A DNA stretch of 15,660 nt from CAIVSN01 sp040383945 (GTDB lineage: Bacteria; Patescibacteriota; Gracilibacteria; BD1-5; UBA2023). This document shows, one piece after another, positions 8,302 to 15,460 of this stretch. Within the stretch, counting starts at the first letter, position 1, and each line of letters starts with the position of its first letter. Location: contig JBEICN010000023.1 of assembly GCA_040383945.1 (NCBI GenBank), positions 1 to 15,660 on the forward strand. Reading direction: 5' to 3'. The translations under genes were made by a program, and so were the position numbers. The notes under the pieces are model-generated. The model was not told the DNA's origin and did not search any database. It worked only from the letters and a program-made list of their open reading frames with translations.

Positions 8302-8316
8302 AACAGGTATAAATAA

Positions 8317-8712
8317 TTATCGCTTTGACCAAGTTGGAGCCTTTCGAGCCTTGTGGAGTCCTGGCTTTTTTCGTTCTACCTTTCGAGCATCACGAGTCAA
8401 AAGTCCTGATCCTTTGAGTGGCTTTCGAAGATCCTCGCTTGATTCTACAAGTGCGCGGGAAAGTCCATGGGCTATAGCATCAACTTGGGCTGATTCTCCC
8501 CCTCCAACAACTTCTACCTCAAATCGTACTCGGTCCTGGAGCCCAGCAACCTTGACAGGAGCAAGAAGTTTGGAAAACAGATCCCCTCGGTGAACATATT
8601 CACTCATAGGTTTACCGTTAATGGTAGACTGACCGGCTTCAATGAAGAGTCGAACTTGAGCTGTAGAAGTCTTTCGACGACCAATTGCGTAAAAATATTT
8701 TAGGGTTGTCAT
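8317..8712 (-). CDS. rpsI: 30S ribosomal protein S9
   Basis: The product is 131 residues, a head protein of the small subunit whose C-terminal tail contacts P-site tRNA. It shows YAIGRRKTSTAQVRL, HRGDLFSKLLAP, QVDAIAHGLSRAL, GLLTRDARKVERKKPG and the C-terminal WSKR. Several conserved arginines (GRRK, SKR) are written CGA, which shows that CGA is arginine in this genome. There is no TGA. The start follows the rplM stop by two bases (TAAttATG), the usual rplM-rpsI coupling. Confidence 0.97.
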   Translation of the reverse strand: MTTLKYFYAIGRRKTSTAQVRLFIEAGQSTINGKPMSEYVHRGDLFSKLLAPVKVAGLQDRVRFEVEVVGGGESAQVDAIAHGLSRALVESSEDLRKPLKGSGLLTRDARKVERKKPGLHKARKAPTWSKR

Positions 8713-8714
8713 AA

Positions 8715-9146
8715 TTAAATGGAGAGTAGTTCAGGTTTTTGAGCCTCGTAGTGATGTTCGGTACCGAGCTCTAATTTCAGACGCTTGATCATTTGAGATC
8801 GGAGCTTATTCTTTGGGAGCATTCCCACTACGGCAAGCCGCATCATTTCAGTTGGCTTTTTTGCTCGCATTCGAACCAAAGGCACTTCTTTGAGACCCCC
8901 CATAAATAGAGAGTGTGTTCGGTAGAGCTTAGCCTCCTCCTTCTTTCCGGTTACGAGAATTTTTCCGGCATTGAGGACGATTACGAAGTCTCCATTATCC
9001 ACATGTGGAGCGTAGTTGACCTTGTTCTTACCTTTGAGGTGTGTAGCTATAGTTGTTGCGAGTCGTCCGAGAGTTTTTCCCTCAGCGTCTATGACGAACC
9101 ACTTTCGATCGTTACCATCGATCTGTTTAGGCATTAGAGTTTTCAT
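8715..9146 (-). CDS. rplM: 50S ribosomal protein L13
   Basis: The product is 143 residues, an early-assembly large-subunit protein binding 23S rRNA. I chose the start at MKTLMPKQIDGNDRKWFVID because L13 proteins begin with MKT and because the longer in-frame start at 9191 would run back into rplQ. Family segments are KWFVIDAEGKTLGRLAT, GDFVIVLNAGKI, VTGKKEEAKLYRTHS and RLAVVGMLPKNKL. There is no TGA. It begins four bases after the rplQ stop, so the rplQ-rplM-rpsI order common in many bacteria is kept. Confidence 0.96.
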   Translation of the reverse strand: MKTLMPKQIDGNDRKWFVIDAEGKTLGRLATTIATHLKGKNKVNYAPHVDNGDFVIVLNAGKILVTGKKEEAKLYRTHSLFMGGLKEVPLVRMRAKKPTEMMRLAVVGMLPKNKLRSQMIKRLKLELGTEHHYEAQKPELLSI

Positions 9147-9150
9147 ACTA

Positions 9151-9510
9151 TTATACAAGTTCAAGTTTAACGACTTTTGCCGAGTCACCATCTCGGTATT
9201 TTATAGGAGTGATTCGAGTAAATCCACTCATCAATCCCTTATACTTTGGGGCTATGTGATTGATAAGCTCGATACCTGCTTGCTTGGTGAAAAGAATAGA
9301 AGCAATCTCATGTATAGCCAGTCCAGACTCTTTTGTGTTAGCAACATTGATAAGACGATCGATTTCACCTACAATGGCCTTGGCCTGCTTTTCGGTGGTA
9401 GTAATCGCTTTGTGAGTAAAGAAACTTGTCAAAAGATTTCGAAGCATCGCATTGCGGTGATCAATGTCCTTTTTCTTAAAGTTCTTATATTTTTTAACGC
9501 GGTGTCGCAT
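9151..9510 (-). CDS. rplQ: 50S ribosomal protein L17
   Basis: The product is 119 residues and lies at the polypeptide exit side of the large subunit. It starts MRHRVKKYKNFKKKDIDHRN, followed by AMLRNLLTSFFTHKAITTTE, the typical L17 opening. It is followed by the EIDRLIN segment and ends TPIKYRDGDSAKVVKLELV. There is no TGA. It sits 18 bases after rpoA, the standard end of the alpha operon. The leader is an AT palindrome-like stretch (ATTAATTCGAATAAT) with no Shine-Dalgarno sequence. Confidence 0.97.
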   Translation of the reverse strand: MRHRVKKYKNFKKKDIDHRNAMLRNLLTSFFTHKAITTTEKQAKAIVGEIDRLINVANTKESGLAIHEIASILFTKQAGIELINHIAPKYKGLMSGFTRITPIKYRDGDSAKVVKLELV

Positions 9511-9528
9511 AGTATATAATTATTCGAA

Positions 9529-10509
9529 TTAATCGTCTCCGAGGAGTTTAAGTCCTCGCTCACGAAGTGCATCTCGCACTTCGTTCATAGCTTTCTTTCA
9601 GAATCCCTTAATGGAGGAGAGTTTTGCTTCTGTACACTTAGTGAGTTGCTCAATTGAGAGAATTTCACCATTAACGAGAGCATTGAGAGTTCGAGGCGAG
9701 AGTCCAATGATTTCGATTGGCGTATAGGTCTCCTTCTCAAGCTCACTTTTGATCTCCATTTTCTCTTTTTCGAGAATCTCCTTTATGTTCCCAATGAATG
9801 ATCCTTCTACTTGAAGCCCTTCTTCATTGAAAATTCCAAAGTATGAGGCAAGCATATCTCAAGAGAAGCGTAGTACATCCTCTGGAGTCATCACCCCATT
9901 AGTGGTAACGGTGATCTCAAGAGCATCCAAATTTGTCATTTCTCCAACTCGCTGGTTCTTGACATCGTACTTCACGGAGAGAACTGGAGAAAAATTTGCA
10001 TCCACCAAAAGTACATTTACATCCTCTTCTCGCTCCTTTAGTGCTTCTACTGACAAGTATCCGACTGACTTTTCGATGCGAATTGACATATCAAGCTCAA
10101 AGCCATCGCGATCGATTTCGGTGATATAGAGGTCAGGATTTTGAATCACGATATCTGAGCTTGCTCGTATATCTGCAGCAGAAACTCTTCCAGCTTTAGC
10201 TTTGGTTAAATGAATCCATTCAATATCTCCGGTATTCATCGAGACCACTAGGCCCTTAAGATTGAGGAGAATATCAAGAACGCAATCTTTAACTCCAGGG
10301 ATAGTAGCATATTCATGGGAAACTCCCTTAATTTTGACTCCAGTAACTCGACATCCAGGAATAGATGAAAGCATTACTCGTCGGAGTGAGTTACCTATAG
10401 TTACACCAAAACCAGACGGAAGAGGTAGAATGGTAAATTTTGCAGAATTAGTTCCAGCTGGTTCCTGTAAAATTTTTGGTACACCAATCGTGTTGTGAAT
10501 AATATGCAT
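9529..10509 (-). CDS. rpoA: DNA-directed RNA polymerase subunit alpha
   Basis: The product is 326 residues. Alpha dimerises to start RNA polymerase assembly, and its C-terminal domain binds UP elements and activators. Two TGAs are read as Gly (codons 217 and 304); the standard code would give separate N- and C-terminal pieces. The N-terminal domain shows LPSGFGVTIGNSLRRVML, GVKIKGVSHEYATIPG and DILLNLKGL. The C-terminal domain has IGLSPRTLNALVNG and then SSIKGFGKKAMNEVRDALRE, where the second TGA is the glycine of the helix-hairpin-helix. The stop is TAA after LKLLGDD. The order rpsD-rpoA-rplQ is the classical alpha operon. Two inverted repeats lie inside its last 20 codons. Confidence 0.97.
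9540..9584 (-). repeat. Two tandem inverted repeats at the 3' end of rpoA
   Basis: ACGAAGTGC (9562-9570) and GCACTTCGT (9576-9584) form a perfect nine-base stem with a five-base loop. Directly beside it, CGAGGA (9540-9545) and TCCTCG (9553-9558) form a six-base stem with a seven-base loop. Both lie within rpoA coding sequence. There is no T tract, so they are not terminators; RNA processing, pausing or chance are possible. Confidence 0.5.
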
Positions 10510-10545
10510 ACAGTAGGGGTGAGTTTTCTTACGGTAAAAATAACG

Positions 10546-11172
10546 CTATTTTGAGTAAAACTCAATAATCTTTCCAATATCAATAGTAGGATCAAAATCT
10601 TCTTTCTGAGGAAGAGCCTTGATGGTAATCATAAGTTTCGTAGGGGAAACCTCGAGCCACTTAGTGCTAGTAACGTTGCCGTTAGTATTTGACTTCATGA
10701 ACTCTTCATACTCAGCAACAAGTCCTTTGTAAATTGGAGACTCCTTCATCTTCTCTCGAAGCTCAATTACATCACCAACAGATACCTGGTATGATGGAAT
10801 ATTCACTTTCTTTCCGTTTACGATAAAGTGTGCGTGGCTCACAAACTGTCGAGCTTGCATGGGAGTTCTGGCAAAGTTAGATCGGAAAATGACGGTATCA
10901 AGTCTTCTCTCTAGCAATGACAACATATTGTCTCCGGTAACACCGCTTTGTGTATTCGCTTTTTGGTAGTAGTTTGCGAATTGTTTTTCGCTCACTCCGT
11001 ACATTCGCTTTGCCGTTTGCTTCTTTCGAAGTTGAAGTCAAAAACCGGAAGTTTTCCCAAATTTCGCACCAAGTGGCTTGCGGTGATTTTGAGAAAGATC
11101 ATATTTCTCAGATCCGAAGAGATTTACTCCTTCGCGACGGCAGAGTTTTGTTTTTGGTCCTGTGTAACGCAT
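10546..11172 (-). CDS. rpsD: 30S ribosomal protein S4
   Basis: The product is 208 residues, a primary 16S rRNA binder that nucleates the small-subunit body and lines the mRNA entry. TGA at codon 45 (11038-11040) is Gly in KTSGFGLQLRKKQ. Without it the first 56 residues would be lost and the gene would seem to start at 11004. It opens MRYTGPKTKLCRREGVNLFG and has only one cysteine in the N-terminal region, so it is a zinc-free S4. The S4 RNA-binding domain reads ARQFVSHAHFIVNGKKV, then NIPSYQVSVGD. It begins 12 bases after rpsK and 36 bases precede rpoA. In E. coli S4 represses this operon, but I see no clear target structure here. Confidence 0.97.
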
Positions 11173-11184
11173 GTGAGGAAAGAA

Positions 11185-11574
11185 TTATAGTTTTCGAATT
11201 TTCTTTTTTCGGCACCCATTGTGTGGAACGGGAGTGATATCAAATATGGCCTGAAGGTCAACTCCAGCATTGATAATACCACGGATAGCCTGCTCTCGGC
11301 CGGCTCCGATACCACGGATATACACTACGGCTCGTTCGAGACCATGAAGTGTTTTTGCCTTTGAAATCGCATTTTCGCTCGTGATTTGAGCAGCATATGG
11401 AGTAGCTTCTCGAGCCCCCTTAAATCCAGAGCTTCCACCTGTAGCCCAGGTAAGAACATTTCCTTCTTTATCAGAAACTACCACATGGGTATTGTTGAGT
11501 GTAGCGGTAATAGAAACGATTCCTTCCGCGATATTCTTACGAGTTTTTTTACTTCGTTTGAGAGTTGTTGCCAT
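11185..11574 (-). CDS. rpsK: 30S ribosomal protein S11
   Basis: The product is 129 residues, a platform protein of the small subunit near the E site. It contains GIVSITATLNNTHVVVSD, TWATGGSSGFKGAREATPYA, VYIRGIGAGREQAIRG and the C-terminal DITPVPHNGCRKKKIRKL, all standard for the family. It is uninterrupted and has no TGA codon. It begins nine bases after rpsM, as in most bacterial alpha operons, and ends in TAA. Confidence 0.97.
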   Translation of the reverse strand: MATTLKRSKKTRKNIAEGIVSITATLNNTHVVVSDKEGNVLTWATGGSSGFKGAREATPYAAQITSENAISKAKTLHGLERAVVYIRGIGAGREQAIRGIINAGVDLQAIFDITPVPHNGCRKKKIRKL

Positions 11575-11583
11575 ACTGAATGA

Positions 11584-11949
11584 TTATTTTTTCTTATTAG
11601 CAATTGCTACCGCCTTACCTTTGCGTGTTCGGGCATTGGTCTTGGTGCGTTGTCCTCGTACCGGAAGACGCTTCTTGTGTCGTTGTCCTCGGTAGCAGTT
11701 AATCTCTTGGAGCAACTTGATATTTTGCTGCACCTCTCGTCTGAGATCTCCTTCTATAACATACTGCTTGAGTTCTTCACGGATAAGATCGAGCTCTGAT
11801 TCTTCGAGAGTTTCAATTTTTCGGTCTCGCTTGATACCAAGCTTGTCCAAAATAATTTGTGCCAATGGTCGCCCTACACCGTATATGTACATGAGGGATA
11901 TTTCTGCGTGCTTACCAGTGGGGAGATTTACCCCAGCAATTCGTGCCAT
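11584..11949 (-). CDS. rpsM: 30S ribosomal protein S13
   Basis: The product is 121 residues, a head protein that contacts the large subunit (bridges B1a/b) and P-site tRNA through its basic tail. It opens MARIAGVNLPTGKHAEISLM, followed by YIYGVGR and an H2TH-type helical region, then YRGQRHKKRLPVRGQRTKTN and the tail ARTRKGKAVA. There is no TGA. It is 24 bases after rpmJ and heads the classical rpsM-rpsK-rpsD-rpoA-rplQ block. Confidence 0.97.
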   Translation of the reverse strand: MARIAGVNLPTGKHAEISLMYIYGVGRPLAQIILDKLGIKRDRKIETLEESELDLIREELKQYVIEGDLRREVQQNIKLLQEINCYRGQRHKKRLPVRGQRTKTNARTRKGKAVAIANKKK

Positions 11950-11973
11950 GTCGTTGTGTGTAAATAAAATAAA

Positions 11974-12087
11974 TTATCCTTGTCGTTGTTTATGTTTTGG
12001 ATTCTCACAAATAACTCGTACTACACCCTTGCGTCGGATAATAGAACATTTATCGCAGATTTTTTTTACAGAAGGTCGAACTTTCAT
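11974..12087 (-). CDS. rpmJ: 50S ribosomal protein L36
   Basis: The product is 37 residues, a small gene easily missed by automatic callers. The protein opens MKVRPSVKKICDKCSIIRRK and ends NPKHKQRQG. Cys11, Cys14, Cys27 and His32 form the C-x2-C...C-x4-H zinc ribbon of the C+ form of L36, which suggests growth without severe zinc limitation. It starts two bases after the infA stop (TAActATG), and the order infA-rpmJ-rpsM is almost universal in bacteria. It ends in TAA. Confidence 0.96.
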   Translation of the reverse strand: MKVRPSVKKICDKCSIIRRKGVVRVICENPKHKQRQG

Positions 12088-12089
12088 AG

Positions 12090-12317
12090 TTATTTTTTTC
12101 GGAATACGATACGCCCCTTGGTGAGGTCGTACGGGGTAAGATGGACGAGAACAGTGTCTCCGACTATCAGGCTTATAAAATGCTTTCTCATTTTTCCTGA
12201 AATATAGGCTTTAATGACATTCCCTCCGAACTCGTCGGGGAGTTTTACCTCAAAAACAGCACCAGGGAGGGTATTCACAATGACTCCCTCCACTTCTATA
12301 TTATCTTGTTTTGGCAT
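12090..12317 (-). CDS. infA: Translation initiation factor IF-1
   Basis: The product is 75 residues, an S1-type OB-fold protein that binds the ribosomal A site and works with IF-2 and IF-3 during initiation. It opens MPKQDNIEVEGVIVNTLPGA, followed by VFEVKLPD, KAYISGKMRKHFI and GDTVLVHLTPYDLTKGRIVFR, the standard IF-1 pattern. It has no TGA and is three residues longer than E. coli IF-1. It lies 81 bases after the cyclic-nucleotide-binding-domain gene. That gap holds a promoter candidate and an imperfect hairpin, so infA-rpmA may be transcribed independently as well as from the infB promoter. Confidence 0.97.
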   Translation of the reverse strand: MPKQDNIEVEGVIVNTLPGAVFEVKLPDEFGGNVIKAYISGKMRKHFISLIVGDTVLVHLTPYDLTKGRIVFRKK

Positions 12318-12356
12318 ACTGGATGCGAAAAATCAGGTTTGGATATACAACTAAAG

Positions 12357-12386
12357 CCTGCGCATTGTATACAAAAGGTATGCAGG
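12357..12386. repeat. Imperfect inverted repeat upstream of infA
   Basis: CCTGcgCAT (12357-12365) pairs with ATGCAGG (12380-12386) with a two-base bulge, around a loop containing the palindrome TGTATACA. It overlaps the promoter candidate for infA. On the plus strand it is followed by T6 after a short gap, but no plus-strand gene lies there, so an operator or leader structure is more plausible than a terminator. Confidence 0.35.
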
Positions 12387-12391
12387 TGCAA
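12364..12391 (-). promoter_or_regulatory. Putative promoter for the infA-rpmA series
   Basis: On the minus strand TTGCAC (12391-12386) and TACAAT (12369-12364) are separated by 16 bases. The start point would be near 12357, giving a leader of about 40 bases before infA. The -10 is good; the -35 matches only its first three bases. Confidence 0.35.
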
Positions 12392-12398
12392 ATCTTTT

Positions 12399-12833
12399 TT
12401 AAAAATCGTTGGAACTCGCTTTCTGCTTGCCAAGATTTTCAGCGTTTCTTGTTTTTATAACATAGTCGATCTTCTCATAAACTGCTGGATGCTTCCGGGA
12501 AAGTTCCACTATGGCATAGTCGGCTATTACAAGCAGGTTGGTATCTTCGACGGCTTTTACGGAAGCTAGGCGTTTTTTTGATGAAAGCATATCAAAGAGC
12601 GCCATTTCACCAACGATTTGTCCAGGATTGACATATCAAAGAGTAATTTCGCCCGAACTTCGATCTTGGTAGGTTTTGAGTTTGCCAGACCTAACGACAT
12701 ACATGGCAGAAGCACTGTCATTTTCCAAAAAAAGTATTTCGCCAGCTTTAATTCTTCTTTCCTGAGAAAAGAGTGCGACGGTAGACTTTTCTGACTCTGA
12801 AAGTCAAGAAAAAAGCGGTATTCCTTGAAGCAT
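12399..12833 (-). CDS. Stand-alone cyclic-nucleotide-binding (CRP-type) domain protein
   Basis: The product is 144 residues, read through two TGAs as Gly (codons 10 and 66). Nearly all of it is one CAP_ED/cNMP-binding domain: IPLFSGLSESEKSTVALFSQ, then KAGEILFLENDSASAMYVV, RSGKLKTYQ, and the phosphate-binding cassette region GQIVGEMALFDMLSSKKRLA. The cassette keeps GE and Arg, but the usual Ser/Thr after the Arg is Leu, so cyclic nucleotide binding is uncertain. No DNA-binding helix-turn-helix, kinase or membrane domain is attached, since only about 20 polar residues follow the domain. The gene starts six bases after the infB stop and lies between the two initiation-factor genes, implying co-expression with translation genes. 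It could be a ligand sensor or a protein-interaction module. A function in translation control is inference only. Confidence 0.88.
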
Positions 12834-12839
12834 ACAATT

Positions 12840-15359
12840 TTATTTACGTGCCACCATTTTATACAATTCCAAAACATCTCCAACTTCAATTTTAACATCG
12901 CCCTTGAAACTGATTCCACATTCGGAACCAGCTAGTACTTCGTGTACATCAAGAGGTCATGTTTTTAGGTTGAGAACCTCACCGTTTCCGATTTTCTCAC
13001 CATTACGAATGACGCGTATCTTTGCCTTGTTTTCTATCTTTCCCTCTGTAACCTCCATTCCAACAATAAGTCGATCTTTACTTGAGTAAAATATGGCCTT
13101 GACTTTGGTAGAGCCAAGTTCCACATTATCAAATCTCAAATCAACCATTCCGGTGATAATGGCTTCTACCTTTTCGAGGATGTGATAAATAACCTTCTTA
13201 TCAATAAACTCAATTTTTGAATTGGCGAGGGTGTGGCGTGCGTGAACATTTACCGAAACATTATAAGCAATAAGTAATGCCTGAGAAGTACCTGCCATAA
13301 GTACATCAGAATCATTTACCTCTCCCACTCCAGAGTGTATAAAAGTAACTTGGGTTTCGTCGGTTGAGAGCTTTCCCAGAGCAGATTTAATAGCCTCGAG
13401 TGAACCGTTGGAGTCACATTTGAGAACTATCTTAAGCTGTTTAAGAGATCCGGTTTTGATGCGAGTCAATAGCATGTTCAGAGATGCGCTTTCAAAATTG
13501 TGTATAGATTTGGTGCTCTTGGCAATTTGATACTCATGAGCCTTACGCGCAGCCGTTTCAGAGTCCGGCATGACTTGCAGAATATCTCACCCCTCAACCA
13601 CCTGTGAGAGTCAGCTCACCTGCACAGGTGTTGCCGGCCCAGCTTCGTCCAAATTCTTTCCTCGATAATCCTTAAGCGTACGCACACGACCAGAGGCCAA
13701 AGCACAAGTGATATAATCACCCTTCTTGAGCAATCCAGAATTGATAAGAACCGTTGATAGTGGTCCGAGCTTTGGATCGAGATGCGACTCTATGACAGTA
13801 CCCACTGCAGTTCTTGTAGGATGAGCTCGAAGCTCCATCATGTCGGTGAGAAGCAAGATCATATCGAGCAGAGTTTCGATACCGAGGCCCGTATGTGCGG
13901 AAACCGGTACTACTACCGTATCACCTCCCCAGTCTTCTGGTTGCAATCCTTGTTCGGCGAGTTGACCTCGGATAAGATCGAGGTTAGCTCCAGGTTTGTC
14001 CATTTTATTGGCTGCTATAATCATGGGGATGCCAGCTTCTCGAGCGTGATTGATAGACTCTATGGTTTGTGGCTTCATTCCTTCATCAGCTGCGATAACT
14101 ATCACGGCAAGATCGGTGAGTTTTGCTCCGCGTGAACGCATGATAGAAAAAGCCTCGTGCCCCGGAGTATCCAAAAATGTGATTTTCTTTCCGTTTTTTT
14201 CTACCTGGTACGCTCCAATTTTTTGGGTTATACCCCCGGCCTCTCCTGATGCTACTTGAGTTTTGCGTATATAGTCCAAAATAGAAGTTTTTCCATGGTC
14301 AACATGCCCCATTATGGAGATGATCGGCGCTCGAGATATGAGTTTTTCTGGATCATCATTTTTGAGAAGCTCTCCGATATTTCCTTCGATTATATCAGTA
14401 ACTAGTGCGTCAGTGCTCGCTTCACGAATCATCTTCACCTGAAAGGATTCTCCTATCAAATAGCATGTATCAAAGTCAATCTTGGTGTTAATATTCGTCA
14501 TTACCCCATTCTTCATAAGTTCTCCGATAATCTTCACGAGTGGCACTCCTATTTTTTCTGAAAATTCCTTAACCGAAAGCATTTCTGGTATGGCAATCTC
14601 TTGACCGGTACGATCGGTAAGAATTTGGTTGAGATGGAGATCCTTTTCTCGACGATCTTGGGCTATCTTTTTTCCGCGTCGGAACTTTCCGTCATCTTCT
14701 GGAGTTTCCGTAGTCTTAAATCCTTTCTTTGGCTTCTCGTAAGTTGATACCCCGCCTGGCTTCTTATTTGGAATAGAATTCCTTCATCGTTTTGGAGCAT
14801 TTTGATGGGTTTTGGCATATGCTTGAAGCCGGTTTGGAGATGTGGGTGCCGTGGGTGTACCATGTGGCTTTTGAGAATCTGACGGTTTCGGGGCGGGAGC
14901 GGTTTTGTGTGCAGGTGCAAAAGAAATCCTCGGAGCCTGAGGCTTTCGAACTTTGAAATTTCGGTTGGTATCAAAACGAAATCCCGCAGATTTTTGAGGT
15001 GAAGCATCTGCGTCGGAAGGTCTAGTAGTCGCAGAAACAGACTCCTTTACTGCCTGAGTTACTTGTGGAGTTTTGCTCTTTTTTGTAAACTCCTCTTTCT
15101 CTGTGCGAGTCGGCGAGAGAGGGGGTACTGAAGGCGCCTTTTCAAAAGTAATAGCCGGCACAAAGGCTGGTGTTTTTTTCTCGGAGGTATCTGGATTTAG
15201 ATTGGAAGTGCTGGTGAGGTTTTGATCAGATAGGGTTTCAGCCACTTTTTTTGCCTTGATTTTCAACTTGAGCCCTCCAGTTTTTGTCTCTGCTCCTTCA
15301 CCAGTTGGCGAGGGAGGTACTTGCGCGTAATAATCGTCAATATTTGCTTCTGATGTCAT
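12840..15359 (-). CDS. infB: Translation initiation factor IF-2
   Basis: The product is 839 residues, the GTPase that brings fMet-tRNA to the small subunit and promotes subunit joining. Four TGAs are read as Gly (codons 192, 583, 591, 801). Residues 1 to about 250 are a disordered, Pro/Lys/Thr-rich leader. From residue 260 an IF2-N-type helical domain begins (MLSVKEFSEKIGVPLVKIIG). The GTPase shows G1 GHVDHGKT (351-358), G2 GGITQ, G3 DTPGH, G4 NKMD and G5 SAH. Domains II to IV follow, ending with GSECGISFKGDVKIEVGDVL, the C-terminal initiator-tRNA binding region. The ATG at 15359 is preferred over one at 15383 because the latter falls inside the -10 of the promoter. infB usually sits with nusA; here it heads the translation-gene series. 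Confidence 0.96.
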
Positions 15360-15384
15360 GTATATAAGTAGTAATAACTGCATC

Positions 15385-15411
15385 AGTATATACTTTTGGC
15401 GTAATTGTCAA
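15385..15411 (-). promoter_or_regulatory. Promoter of infB and the downstream series
   Basis: On the minus strand a perfect -35 TTGACA (15411-15406) and a -10 TATACT (15390-15385) are separated by 15 bases, a little short. The start point near 15378 leaves a leader of about 19 bases before the ATG at 15359. No Shine-Dalgarno sequence lies in the leader. Confidence 0.6.
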
Positions 15412-15436
15412 AAGAGAGCAAGAGGCAATGCGTAGC

Positions 15437-15445
15437 TGGTAGAAT
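15437..15445 (+). promoter_or_regulatory. Possible extended -10 promoter for the right-edge ORF
   Basis: TGGTAGAAT fits the extended -10 pattern TGnTAnAAT. The start would fall near 15452, leaving a leader of only about nine bases before the ATG at 15461. No -35 is evident. Confidence 0.3.
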
Positions 15446-15460
15446 ACATTTTGTGCATAG

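Noticed and set aside
12566..12919. Minus-strand ORF of 117 codons overlapping infB and the cyclic-nucleotide-binding gene
   Set aside because: It is in a different frame from both well-supported genes and shows no family resemblance.
14663..15007. Minus-strand ORF of 114 codons inside the infB leader region
   Set aside because: It is an alternative frame of the low-complexity N-terminal part of IF-2.
2..15359. TGA as tryptophan (code 4) or as selenocysteine
   Set aside because: TGA sits on conserved glycines, while Trp in the CWG motifs and elsewhere is TGG. The number of sites and the families involved exclude selenocysteine.
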